A stretch of 64,000 nt of DNA, from NCBI GenBank assembly GCA_013298775.1, contig JAAFIV010000015.1, positions 1 through 64,000 on the forward strand. The letters run 5' to 3'. Source of the DNA: Ignavibacteria bacterium (lineage in GTDB: Bacteria; Bacteroidota; Ignavibacteria; Kapaibacteriales; UBA4661). Below are positions 18,845-28,232 of the stretch, one piece after another. How positions within the stretch are numbered: the stretch's first letter is position 1; every line of letters starts with the position of its first letter. The position numbers and the translations under genes are program-made. The notes beneath the pieces are model-generated. The model made no database searches. It was not told where the DNA came from and saw nothing but the letters and a program-made list of their open reading frames with translations.

Positions 18845-20362
18845 TTATGCAGAAAAATCTTCCTGAATCAATTCCGCCGCCATCTTGCCAGACAAGGCTG
18901 CAAGCGGCACACCGCCGCCCGGATGCGACGAACCACCACAAAAATACAAACCTTTGAGTTCGCGGGAACGGTTTGGAGGGCGCATAAATGCTGCCATCTG
19001 GGAGTTTGAAGAAATGCCGTAAATGCTACCTTTGTTGCTGCGATATAAATCGTAAAAATCTTCTGGCGACAGCACCATTTCTGTATCTATTGCACTTTCG
19101 GCATCAATTCCCGCCTTCAGAAGCCGCTTCAACACTGCGCTGCGCATTCGTTCTTTCTCGGCTTCCCAGTTTTGACCATTGATGTAGGGCATATTGAGCA
19201 GAACAAACCAGTTTTCACCGCCTTCGGGGGCGTGTGCGGCATCACTTTTTGAGGAGATAGAAACATAGACCGTTGGGTCGCTGGGAGCGATTTTTTGCTC
19301 GAAAATTTGCCGAAATTCTTCCGCGTAATTCTCAGAAAAAAAGATGTTGTGATGCAGCAAATCCTTGTGTTCGCGCTTCATACCCCAAAGAAAGAGCATT
19401 CCTGAGAGCGAGGGTTCGAGCGCGTTTAGCTTTTTTTGCCGCTTTGGTAAGCTGTCAATCAAGTAATTATGCGCCTCGACGACATCGGCATTGCACAAAA
19501 CATAATCTGCTGTCATTTTTTCGCCAAGCACCTGTACACCGCATATACGCTTGTTTTCATGCAGAATTTTCTCAATACTCGTGTTTGTATGAATTTTCAC
19601 ACCAAGCTGCTCTGCCAAGCGGTGCATTTCCTCAATGAGGCGATACATCCCGCCGCGCACGTAGAATCCACCAAAACCGTATTCCACCCAAGGAATGATA
19701 TTCAACGTGGCGGGCGCACGAAATGGACTTGAACCGTTGTAGGTTGGGTAGCGGTCGAAAAGCTGAATTAAACGCTTATCGCTAAAATACTGAGTTACAG
19801 CGCGGTGGACAGTGCGCATGGAGTCAATTTCCCAAATGCGGAACAGCGTTGGCAAATACTTTGCTTTCAGCAATTTGCGAAACTCCTGAAACGGCGTAAA
19901 CATGAACACATCGGCAGTACGCTTGTAAATGCGCTCGGTGTAGCGGAGGAATTTTTCGTATTGCTGTGCTTCCTCAGGTGAAGCAAAACTGTGTAATTCC
20001 CGCATCATTACTCGCTTGTCGGCGTGTGTGTTCAGGCGTGTGCCGTCGGGAAAGAAGTAACGGCAAATGGGTTCAATCGGCACAAAATCCAGCACTGATG
20101 AGCGTTCCACGCCAGCACTGGCAAAAAGTTCGTCGAATACAAACGGCATCGTGAGCAGCGAAGGACCAGTACCGAAGCGGTATTCACCCATTTCTCCTGC
20201 TAATTGCCGCGTGTTCAATTTCCCGCCAACACGCTCGTTTTTCTCGAATAATTCCACCGCAAAACCCATCGAAGCAAGGCGTATTGCGCCCGCCAAGCCG
20301 CCTATGCCGCCGCCGACAACGATTACTTTTGTTCCTTTGCCTGATTTTATGTCGTTTTGCAT
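18845..20362 (-). CDS. Phytoene desaturase (CrtI-type) family carotenoid oxidoreductase
   Basis: VIVVGGGIGGLAGAIRLASMGFAVELFEKNERVGGK; SHPGGGVPLAALSGKMAAE C-term motif. Confidence 0.9.
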   Translation of the reverse strand: MQNDIKSGKGTKVIVVGGGIGGLAGAIRLASMGFAVELFEKNERVGGKLNTRQLAGEMGEYRFGTGPSLLTMPFVFDELFASAGVERSSVLDFVPIEPICRYFFPDGTRLNTHADKRVMMRELHSFASPEEAQQYEKFLRYTERIYKRTADVFMFTPFQEFRKLLKAKYLPTLFRIWEIDSMRTVHRAVTQYFSDKRLIQLFDRYPTYNGSSPFRAPATLNIIPWVEYGFGGFYVRGGMYRLIEEMHRLAEQLGVKIHTNTSIEKILHENKRICGVQVLGEKMTADYVLCNADVVEAHNYLIDSLPKRQKKLNALEPSLSGMLFLWGMKREHKDLLHHNIFFSENYAEEFRQIFEQKIAPSDPTVYVSISSKSDAAHAPEGGENWFVLLNMPYINGQNWEAEKERMRSAVLKRLLKAGIDAESAIDTEMVLSPEDFYDLYRSNKGSIYGISSNSQMAAFMRPPNRSRELKGLYFCGGSSHPGGGVPLAALSGKMAAELIQEDFSA

Positions 20363-20404
20363 GGTTTTTCCTTTGCTATGCTTGAGAAATGAAGAATGAT
20401 AAAA

Positions 20405-20436
20405 AAAGGCAAGTACCCGCATGAATACTTGCCTTT
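20405..20436 (-). terminator. Terminator of the YceI gene
   Basis: Minus: aaaggcaagtattcatgcgggtacttgcctttttttatc. Confidence 0.8.
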
Positions 20437-20454
20437 ACGCTAATACGACTCAAT

Positions 20455-21078
20455 TTATTTTATGAGTTCGACGGTGCCTTTCAATTCAACAACATCGCCA
20501 ACAGCTACGCCGCCAGCATCCAATTTTTTGCTCCAAGTTACGCCAAAGTCTTGGCGGTTAATCTCGCCAAGCACCTTGAAACCCGCATGGAACTTGCCTT
20601 TGTTGTCTTTAATTACGCCGCCAAATTTTGCATCCAATTCCACCGTTTTCGTTACGCCGTGCATCGTGAAATCGCCAACGAGTTTGTATTTTTTGTCGGA
20701 AACTTTCTTCCATTCTTTTGAAACAAAGGTGATGGTCGGAAACTTTGCTGCATCGAAGAAATCCGCGCCGCGCAAGTGTTCATCGCGGTCTTTGTTGTCG
20801 GTGTTCACACTTGCGGTTTGGATGGTGACATTCACTTTTGCATCGGTGAAATCTTCTTTGTCGGACAAAACAGCAACATCGAACGAATCAAACTTGCCTT
20901 CTGCTTCCGCAACCACCATATGGCTGACGGAAAAGCTAATTTGCGAGTGCAAACGGTCGAACGACCATTTGGTGGTTTGCGCAAATACAGGCGCGGAAAA
21001 CACGCTTACCGAAAGAACAACACTGCTTGCAACGCCCATAAACAGACGCTTCGTCGAAAAGTTTTTGAATAAATTCAT
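20455..21078 (-). CDS. YceI-family protein with signal peptide
   Basis: WSFDRLHSQISFSVSHMVVAEAEGKFDSFD...FTMHGVTKTVELDAKFGG. Confidence 0.93.
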   Translation of the reverse strand: MNLFKNFSTKRLFMGVASSVVLSVSVFSAPVFAQTTKWSFDRLHSQISFSVSHMVVAEAEGKFDSFDVAVLSDKEDFTDAKVNVTIQTASVNTDNKDRDEHLRGADFFDAAKFPTITFVSKEWKKVSDKKYKLVGDFTMHGVTKTVELDAKFGGVIKDNKGKFHAGFKVLGEINRQDFGVTWSKKLDAGGVAVGDVVELKGTVELIK

Positions 21079-21141
21079 GGAACTCCAATGAGATGATAAA
21101 AATTGGTTGTGGTCGGGTTGTATTGCGAATGACTGAACTGA

Positions 21142-21281
21142 ACTGGGATTTTTTTGGATTTCTGTGATGAATGGGATTCTTGATTGCGTTATGCGAAAGA
21201 GCATCTTGAATTCAAGCATGATACAAATTCAGAACAACAGAAAAAATCCCAGTAATCTCAATCATCCTAAAAAGTCCCAGT
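21142..21281. repeat. Family-6 palindromic element (actgggatttttttgg...aatcccagt..aaaaagtcccagt)
   Basis: Inverted-repeat arms; related to 33423-33808 and 61852-62013. Confidence 0.75.
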
Positions 21282-21440
21282 CCAGATTTTAAGTCCCAGA
21301 CCAACAACGAAATTATTTGCAATTTCAGAGAAAAACAACCGAAAATATTTTTTTTGCTCGAACAATCAGTATTGATGACGTTTGGAAAGGATTTCTATTT
21401 TCTCCATCAAGCTCGTTTGCACTAATTCAGGTAAAAAAGA

Positions 21441-21473
21441 TTTGCATAGACGAGATAATTTGTTCTAAGTTTG
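21441..21473 (+). promoter_or_regulatory. Bacteroidota-type promoter TTTG - 21 bp - TAAGTTTG
   Basis: Consensus match upstream of the 21647 CDS. Confidence 0.5.
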
Positions 21474-21646
21474 TAGCAGTTGTTTGAGTTCTGTTCGTCG
21501 AACATTTGTTTAACTGCTCTGCGCAAGAAAACACCTCGCACTCAAAAAAAATCGCTGTACAATTTTCCTCACTTTTCCGTTTTCGCCTACTGCACCTTGT
21601 TTCCATTTCAATCCTTTTTGTTCAATTTCCTGAAAAAGGTTCGACA

Positions 21647-22816
21647 ATGGTACACTCCCAAGTACAACCCAACGTGCAACGCCAAACGTGGCTTCATTCC
21701 GCGCTTCTTGCTGTTCTTTTTGCTGCACTTCTGCTCTGTGTTTCCGCTCTTGCTGCTTTTAGTCAAGGCTTTTTTAGTTCAGGCACAACAGTACCATTTG
21801 TGCGCTTTCCCGCCGATGCACGTTCTCACGCAATGGGACGCACTGGCACCGGAGACCGCACGAATCCTTATGCCGCGCAGTGGAATATTGCTGCGGCAGC
21901 TCCTCTTTTTTCTGCAACGTCAGAAGCCGCACCATCAGTAACGACGATGGATTCAGCAATGAGTATTCAAAAAAATCCTTTTCTCTGGGATACATCCGAT
22001 GTTGTTTGGAAACGAAATAACCGTAATGTTTTTCTCTCCATTCAGCGACCAAGTTATATTACGAATAATGGCTTGCTCGCTGCCGTATCAGTACAGGGTT
22101 TGCGCATCGGTCTAGGGAATTTAGTTGTTTCAGGAAAGTATTTTGGAGTAGGAAACGAGATAAATGAATTCAGCGCGTCGGTGGGCTATGCCGTTACCGT
22201 CAGCTCAGAAGTGAGTATTGGTGCGCAGTTGAACTATATCCAATCGGAATTTACTCCACAAACACCACCGCTTACAACGCGGCAGCTAGGGCGCGGCTTC
22301 AGTGCAGATATTGGCGTTCTCTACACGCCAGAAATGCTTGCAGGACTGCAACTGGACAAGCGTGTTTCTTTTGGCGCGACGCTGAGAAATATGGGCGGAG
22401 CAGTAAGCTATAATCAATTCGCCGACCCGCTTCCCACCGAATTCCGAGCGGGTATTGCTGCAGATGTTGTGCGCGTGAGCGGATATCGGCTTACCATTCA
22501 AAGCGACGCAAGTATCGTACTTGCCAATCGCAGAGCGGGCGGCGACTTTGATACTGCTCCTACAGTCTTGCTTACAGGTTGGCGAAATCCCCTGCACATA
22601 AGCATTGGTGCGGAGTACGCTCATTACGAAACCGTCATACTTCGTGCTGGATATGTGGATGATTCCAACAGATTCACAACAAATCTTCAGCGCGTGAGCT
22701 TTGGCGGCGGATTTCATTTCGCGTTTGCTTGGCTAGATTTCGCATTGGATATTCCTTTCAACGGAACAGGTCTTGCTTCAACAATGACCTTCAGTATTCC
22801 CCTGAAAGGCTTGTAA
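21647..22816 (+). CDS. PorV/PorQ family (UPF0164-like) outer-membrane protein
   Basis: FFSSGTTVPFVRFPADARSHAMGRTGTGDRTNPYAAQWNIAA typical N-term; beta-barrel pattern. Confidence 0.85.
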   Translation: MVHSQVQPNVQRQTWLHSALLAVLFAALLLCVSALAAFSQGFFSSGTTVPFVRFPADARSHAMGRTGTGDRTNPYAAQWNIAAAAPLFSATSEAAPSVTTMDSAMSIQKNPFLWDTSDVVWKRNNRNVFLSIQRPSYITNNGLLAAVSVQGLRIGLGNLVVSGKYFGVGNEINEFSASVGYAVTVSSEVSIGAQLNYIQSEFTPQTPPLTTRQLGRGFSADIGVLYTPEMLAGLQLDKRVSFGATLRNMGGAVSYNQFADPLPTEFRAGIAADVVRVSGYRLTIQSDASIVLANRRAGGDFDTAPTVLLTGWRNPLHISIGAEYAHYETVILRAGYVDDSNRFTTNLQRVSFGGGFHFAFAWLDFALDIPFNGTGLASTMTFSIPLKGL

Positions 22817-22828
22817 ATACGGGCTTTT

Positions 22829-22860
22829 GTGAGGCTCTCAATTCCTATTGAGGGTCTCAC
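22829..22860 (+). terminator. Hairpin terminator
   Basis: gtgaggctctcaattcctattgagggtctcac. Confidence 0.6.
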
Positions 22861-22898
22861 TTTCGTCCGCAAAAACTGACCTTTTTTCGCGCCAGACA

Positions 22899-23153
22899 TT
22901 ATCCACAAAAGTCGGAAAACTCTCCACAAATACACACACGAGCAGTGGAAAACATTGGGAACAACCGAAAGTTCGTGGGAAATATTTGTGGAGTGTTTCC
23001 ACAAACGAAGAAGTCATCCACAGGGCTGTGGGTAAGTGCGAAATTATCCAGAACTTATTCGCAATGATATTTTGCAAGAGAAAAGAGCGAAAGATTGAGT
23101 ATTGATGAGCTTTTCAAGGTTATTGAGAAAGGAGAAAATAAAGGTTATCCACT
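22899..23153. promoter_or_regulatory. Cluster of DnaA-box-like motifs in intergenic DNA
   Basis: TTATCCACA 22899-22907, CATCCACAG 23015-23023, TGTGGGTAA 23027-23035, TTATCCA 23044-23050, TTATCCACT 23145-23153. Confidence 0.35.
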
Positions 23154-23310
23154 TTTCCCCATTTATTATTGTGGATTTCTCCTTTAAAAAATTTATCTCT
23201 TTTATACCCACAAGAATACGGGAACGCTGAACAAAGCGCGTCTTGCCTTACGGATGTTTTCTGTTCTTTGAAACAATGAAATTATCGTAGATTGCATAAT
23301 CTCTCGTTAA

Positions 23311-23445
23311 GGTGTAGCTGTCAGACGGATTCTCTTTTCGTCTGGCGGCTGTTATCACAAGCACAGTAGCCGTCTGGCGAGTGCTGTGGAAGCGACGCAC
23401 CCGCTGGACGGCAGCGTTCAATCACTCCTCAGCCGCCCGACGGGA
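23311..23445. repeat. Family-3 GC-rich palindromic element, tandem double unit
   Basis: agacggattctcttttcgtctggcggctgttatcacaagcacagtagccgtct...cgctggacggcagcgttcaatcactcctcagccgcccgacgggat. Confidence 0.8.
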
Positions 23446-23501
23446 TACTGACCTAACATTTCATTACCCGTTCATTCTCCAAAGATATTCTCCAAAGATG
23501 T

Positions 23502-25289
23502 ATGCAGAAGCCTTTTTCGACTATGCGCACCCTTTTAATGTTCCTCGTCATTGTTGCGTTTACTTTCGTTTCGCCAAAGAACGCGCTCGCCCAAACGCAA
23601 GAATATATGCGGGCTATGCGTGATGAATTGCAACGTTCCTTGCGAGAATTGCGCTTGCCGTCGCTAGAGAAACCGTACTACATTCAGTATCTTTTGAGTG
23701 ATAATTATGCCTACACGGTGAAAGCGTCGTTTGGAAGTCTTACGGAGTCTCGCCAGAGCCGCGATAAACGAGCATCGGTCAGCCTTCGCGTGGGTTCTAT
23801 CCAATTCGACAATACCAACTTTTTCGACCCCGCGCTTGGTTTCTTCGGTTCCAGCGACGATGAAGAACGCTTCAAATCTCGCTCCTTGCCAAATGAACTC
23901 GACTACACCACGCTGCGCCGCGAACTCTGGCTCGCCACCGATGCAGCCTACAAGCAGTCCGCAGAGCTGTTTGCCAAAAAACAAGCCGCATTGAAAAATC
24001 GTGTGCGCTTGGACACGTTGCCCGATTTTACCATGCTCGCACCAGCCACACTCGCTGATACGGTCGCCATTCCTAGCTTCGACGCGCCAGCGTTTGAGAA
24101 ATTAGCAATGGAGCTTTCTGCAATTTTCAAGGAATTTCCCGCCATCGCTCTTTCCTCCGTAGCAATCGAGTATTTGCCGCACCGCGATTATTTCATCAAC
24201 ACCGAAGGACGCGAATACGTCCGAACTGAGCTTTTATGCGGCATTGAGATAACGGCAATTTCGCAAGCAAAAGACGGAATGCCGCTTGCGCAGGTTTACA
24301 GCACGTACAGCAAAACGCCACAGGGTTTGCCTACGCGGGATTCGCTCGTAAAAGCAACGCGGGCAATCGCTGAACGCCTTGCTGCGGCTGTTTCTGCGCC
24401 AGTCTTGCCAGCGTATTCGGGTCCAGTTTTATTTGAAGACCAAGCGGCGGCAGAGATATTTTTGCAAGCCTTCGCACCGAATTGCGCAACGCAGCGTGCG
24501 CCCGTAACCGAGCGTGGTATCAGCGATTCACCGCAAAATGCAGCATTTCAAAATAAAATCGGTGCGCGGGTCTTGCCAGAATTTATGTCCATCCAAGCCT
24601 CGCCAAAGCTGGCAAATGCTGGTGCGACGCAACTTGTGGGCGCGTATTCGATTGATGATGACGGCGTTCCCGCCGAGACGCTCCAACTTGTGAAAAATGG
24701 CTACTTGAAAGCTCTCATGTCCTCACGCGCTCCCACGCGCCGTGTAAAGCTCTCTAACGGGCATAATCGCGGTGGCGCGGCGATGTTCAGCACGATGGAA
24801 ATTTCTGCTACGAAAGAGCGCACCTTGCCACAGAAAAAGCTCCGCGAGCGCATGATGCAGCTCTGCAAAGACCGCGAACTGCCCTACGGAATTGTTGTGC
24901 GAAAAATTTTGAACCCAAATATCCTGATGACCACGCTCTACAACATCACCGAAGGCGATTTCCCTTTTGCTCGCACGCCTGGACAAATGAGTGCCTTGGA
25001 AGTCTATAAAGTGTTTCCGAATGGCAAAGAAGAACTCGTGCGCGGATGCGATGTTGCGGGTATGACGGCACAAACCTTCAAGGATATTCTCGCACTCGGC
25101 GACCGAAAATTTGCGTATAACTGCTATGCACTGCCCGTAACGCCCTCCTTCTACTCAGGAGGCGCACAATTCCTTGCCTCGTCGGTGATTATTCCCGCGC
25201 TGTTGTTTGAAGATGTTGAAATCCGACCGATTGAAGATGATTTCACGAAACCGCCGATTTTGCCGCATCCATTTTTTACGAAGAAGTAG
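23502..25289 (+). CDS. TldD/PmbA-family (peptidase U62) metalloprotease, signal peptide
   Basis: INTEGREYVRTE; LVGAYSIDDDGVPAETLQLVKNGYLKALMSSRAPT; GGAAMFSTMEISA. Confidence 0.85.
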   Translation: MQKPFSTMRTLLMFLVIVAFTFVSPKNALAQTQEYMRAMRDELQRSLRELRLPSLEKPYYIQYLLSDNYAYTVKASFGSLTESRQSRDKRASVSLRVGSIQFDNTNFFDPALGFFGSSDDEERFKSRSLPNELDYTTLRRELWLATDAAYKQSAELFAKKQAALKNRVRLDTLPDFTMLAPATLADTVAIPSFDAPAFEKLAMELSAIFKEFPAIALSSVAIEYLPHRDYFINTEGREYVRTELLCGIEITAISQAKDGMPLAQVYSTYSKTPQGLPTRDSLVKATRAIAERLAAAVSAPVLPAYSGPVLFEDQAAAEIFLQAFAPNCATQRAPVTERGISDSPQNAAFQNKIGARVLPEFMSIQASPKLANAGATQLVGAYSIDDDGVPAETLQLVKNGYLKALMSSRAPTRRVKLSNGHNRGGAAMFSTMEISATKERTLPQKKLRERMMQLCKDRELPYGIVVRKILNPNILMTTLYNITEGDFPFARTPGQMSALEVYKVFPNGKEELVRGCDVAGMTAQTFKDILALGDRKFAYNCYALPVTPSFYSGGAQFLASSVIIPALLFEDVEIRPIEDDFTKPPILPHPFFTKK

Positions 25290-25310
25290 TATTCGGTACG
25301 ATTTTTTGCA

Positions 25311-25640
25311 ATGATTATGAATACTCAAGACTTACAAAGCCTTGTAGTCATGCCGCTTCGAGAGGTTTTTTCCCCGACGCGCATCATCCTTTTTGGTTCT
25401 CACGCTTGGGGGAATCCCGATAGCAGCAGTGATGTTGATATTTGCGTTCTTGTGCGCTCTTCAGAGATTTCACCTCTTCAACGAGCCGTCGCAGCACATC
25501 AAGCACTTGGCGCAATGCCGTTTGCAAAGGATATTCTTGTTCAGACCGATGCAGAATTTGAACGGTACAGCACGGTGAAAGGAACGCTTCAATATCGCAT
25601 TGCCCACGAAGGACGAGTTCTGTATGACCACGCCGTCTAA
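25311..25640 (+). CDS. Minimal nucleotidyltransferase (MNT) domain protein
   Basis: IILFGSHAWGNPDSSSDVDICVLV. Confidence 0.93.
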   Translation: MIMNTQDLQSLVVMPLREVFSPTRIILFGSHAWGNPDSSSDVDICVLVRSSEISPLQRAVAAHQALGAMPFAKDILVQTDAEFERYSTVKGTLQYRIAHEGRVLYDHAV

Positions 25641-26055
25641 TGCACGTACGCCACACGAAGAAGCCGTGCGTGAATGGCTTGTAAAGGCTGATAACGATGC
25701 ACGTTCCGCAAAAGCCCTTGCTGCTCTCTCTCCGCCAATTCTTGATACGGCGGGCTATCACTGCCAACAAGCGGCAGAAAAAGCACTCAAAGGATTGATA
25801 CTGTTTCATCATTTGCCATTGCTCAAAACACATGATTTGACGCTGCTTGTGCAGACATTATCATCAGTAGAGCCACAAGCTGCATTTCACGTTCCTGCCG
25901 CCCAATATCTCACGCCGTTTGCGACACTGTTTCGCTATCCTGCGGGTGGCGGCGTAAACGACCCAACTCCGTCCGAATTTGCGCAAGCCTATCATTATGC
26001 AATGGATATTGTGCAGTTTGTTCATGCGGTATTGCCTGTCCATATTCGACCATAA
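25624..26055 (+). CDS. HEPN domain protein (pair with upstream MNT)
   Basis: EWLVKADNDARSAKAL..YHCQQAAEKALKGLILFHHLPLLKTHDLTLL; overlaps MNT CDS by 17 nt. Confidence 0.9.
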   Translation: MTTPSNARTPHEEAVREWLVKADNDARSAKALAALSPPILDTAGYHCQQAAEKALKGLILFHHLPLLKTHDLTLLVQTLSSVEPQAAFHVPAAQYLTPFATLFRYPAGGGVNDPTPSEFAQAYHYAMDIVQFVHAVLPVHIRP

Positions 26056-26143
26056 ACTGAGTATTGATGACCTTTTTGAAGAATACAGTTAGCCGCATAC
26101 ATCTGTTTTTTCGTTGCTCCATTTTCATTATCGCCCAACCATA

Positions 26144-27502
26144 ATGAGTGTCTCCCTTGCATTCTGGAATTCCCCCGAAGGTGCATCCTTACTGCATTCT
26201 GCAAAGGAACAACTCTCGCTTTCCAATAACGACACACTCCGCGCTGGAACGCTTCTCCGCAAACAATTTTCCGCCGTGCCGCCAGAGCGCGTCGCTGCTG
26301 CGCTTGAGTGCATTTTGCTCCGCGAAAAAGCTGCCCAGTTTGGTGAATGGACGCAGCGTGGTTTTTTTACAAAACAATCCTTAGAACAAGCAAGTACGCC
26401 ACGCATAGCCGAGCATCACGCAACGCGCTTTCGCGGGCGCAAGCATTTGGTGGAAATCTGTACTGGGTTGGGCTTTGATACGGCAGCGTTGGCGCGGGTT
26501 GTGGAGCGCGTTACCACGATTGAGGTAAATGCGGAACTGGCTGCGCTTGCGCGGCATAATCTCGCAGCGCAAGGCATTCACAATGTGGAAGTGCTTGAAG
26601 GACGCGCCGAAGATATTTTACCAAACCTTGACGCAAGCACTATTGACGCGCTCTGGAGCGACCCCTCGCGGCGTAATTCACACGGCGAGCGTATTGAAAA
26701 CCCTGATGAATACCTACCTTCACTGGCATTTGTGCAAAAGTATGTGCAAAACTGTGTGGAAAAATGCGTGGAAAACTCTGTGCAAAACCGTGTGGAAAGG
26801 TATGTGGAAAAGCCTGTGGAAAATGTTGTGAATAACGTAAAAACTCCATTTTACGCGGGAATCAAAATTGCCCCTGCCGTAAACATCACTCCCACACAGC
26901 TTCAGGGCTGGAAGCGCGAATGGATAGGCACGGGCGTTGGCGGCGGACAATCTGCTGAATGCCGTGAACAAACGCTCTGGTGCGGTCTGCAGGATGATGT
27001 GTTGCTGGATGGTGCCGTTTCATTGCCAGAAATTAGCGCGGCGTGGCAACCTTCGCACGGCGCATCATTACACGCTTTGCAGGAATTTTCTCAAAAACCA
27101 CTTCAAGAATTAAACGATTGTTATTGCTGTGAGCCGCATCCCTGCTTGATTCGGAGCGGATATTTGGCAGAATTTTTTGCCCAGCGTGGAATCGCTATGC
27201 TGGATAAACACATTGCCTACGGCATTTCACCCCAGAAGCCCGAAGAAAGCGTCTGGTATCAGACGTTTCGCATCGCGGAAGTATTTCCTTTTCACCGAGC
27301 GCGTCTTCGAGAGCGCATCTTTGCTCGCGGTTGGGGAAAAAGTGTGGAAATCAAAAAACGCGGTTTTCCTGAAACGCCTGATGAAATCCGGAAATGGCTC
27401 AAACTTCCGCAACACGGCACAAGCGGCGTGGTGATTATTGCCAGAATTGGTGCGGGTTCGAGCAATGAGCATATTGTGATGCTCGCCGAAAGAGTTCGAT
27501 AA
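26144..27502 (+). CDS. Class I SAM-dependent methyltransferase with THUMP-like C-term
   Basis: LVEICTGLGFDTAALARVVERVTTIEVNAELAALARHNL; DALWSDPSRR. Confidence 0.88.
   Translation: MSVSLAFWNSPEGASLLHSAKEQLSLSNNDTLRAGTLLRKQFSAVPPERVAAALECILLREKAAQFGEWTQRGFFTKQSLEQASTPRIAEHHATRFRGRKHLVEICTGLGFDTAALARVVERVTTIEVNAELAALARHNLAAQGIHNVEVLEGRAEDILPNLDASTIDALWSDPSRRNSHGERIENPDEYLPSLAFVQKYVQNCVEKCVENSVQNRVERYVEKPVENVVNNVKTPFYAGIKIAPAVNITPTQLQGWKREWIGTGVGGGQSAECREQTLWCGLQDDVLLDGAVSLPEISAAWQPSHGASLHALQEFSQKPLQELNDCYCCEPHPCLIRSGYLAEFFAQRGIAMLDKHIAYGISPQKPEESVWYQTFRIAEVFPFHRARLRERIFARGWGKSVEIKKRGFPETPDEIRKWLKLPQHGTSGVVIIARIGAGSSNEHIVMLAERVR
26732..26839 (+). repeat. In-frame 9 x 12-bp minisatellite (gtggaaaannnt)
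   Basis: Encodes VQKYVQNCVEKCVENSVQNRVERYVEKPVENVVNNV. Confidence 0.85.
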
Positions 27503-27509
27503 ACCCGCT

Positions 27510-27618
27510 CTTCCCGTCCTACGCTTTCTGAAGCGTAGAACGGGTTTCACGGTAATGCGTCTCTGTTTATTTACTCTGGGAAACCCGTTCTGCCGCGAAG
27601 AAGCGGTAGGACGGGAAG
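27510..27618. repeat. Family-2 palindromic element
   Basis: cttcccgtcctacgctttctgaagcgtagaacgggtttcacgg ... ctgggaaacccgttctgccgcgaagaagcggtaggacgggaag. Confidence 0.9.
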
Positions 27619-27731
27619 ATAGAAGCAGATTTCCGAAACAATTTCTTTGCCGATTATCCGTCCCAACGCCTGAGATACTTGCTTCTCGCGATATTTTCAT
27701 GATATTTTCTTGAACCACTTTTTTTGATTCC

Positions 27732-28226
27732 ATGAGCAAATCATCAAGGACATCCTCAAGCACCACCGATTCCCTCATCGGTTTGGAAGCACCGTCATTC
27801 AACGCCCCAACCGATTCTGGTGGGCAGATTTCCCTCGCAGATTTTCGCGGGAAAAATGTTGTGTTGTATTTTTATCCCAAAGATGATACAAGCGGCTGCA
27901 CAGCAGAAGCCTGCGACTTCCGCGACAATATGCAACGCCTCGCCAGCGCAGGTGCTGTCGTGCTTGGCGTAAGTCCCGATAGCCAGAAATCGCATGACAA
28001 ATTCAAGCAAAAATACGAGCTAAATTTTCCGCTCGTGAGCGATGAAGAGCGCACCATTGCTGAGGCGTATGGTGTTTGGGTGGAAAAATCTATGTACGGA
28101 CGGAAATACATGGGCGTTGAGCGCACTACGTTTCTCATCAATCCCGATGGCATTATCACCCATGAATGGCGTAAAGTCAAGGTTCCTGGACACGTAGATG
28201 ATGTATTGAAGGCATTGCAGAAATAA
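27732..28226 (+). CDS. bcp: Thioredoxin-dependent peroxiredoxin (Bcp/PrxQ)
   Basis: VVLYFYPKDDTSGCTAEACDFRDN. Confidence 0.95.
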   Translation: MSKSSRTSSSTTDSLIGLEAPSFNAPTDSGGQISLADFRGKNVVLYFYPKDDTSGCTAEACDFRDNMQRLASAGAVVLGVSPDSQKSHDKFKQKYELNFPLVSDEERTIAEAYGVWVEKSMYGRKYMGVERTTFLINPDGIITHEWRKVKVPGHVDDVLKALQK

Positions 28227-28232
28227 TTTGGT

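Noticed and set aside
22899-23153. Chromosomal origin oriC
   Set aside because: No dnaA/dnaN/gyrB nearby and boxes mostly imperfect; retained only as a low-confidence DnaA-box cluster.
25311-26055. Defence island around HEPN/MNT
   Set aside because: Neighbours (TldD-like protease, methyltransferase, peroxiredoxin) look like housekeeping genes; no other defence genes recognised.
26732-26839. CRISPR or DnaA-box cluster
   Set aside because: Regular 12-bp in-frame minisatellite within a CDS; explained as coding tandem repeat.
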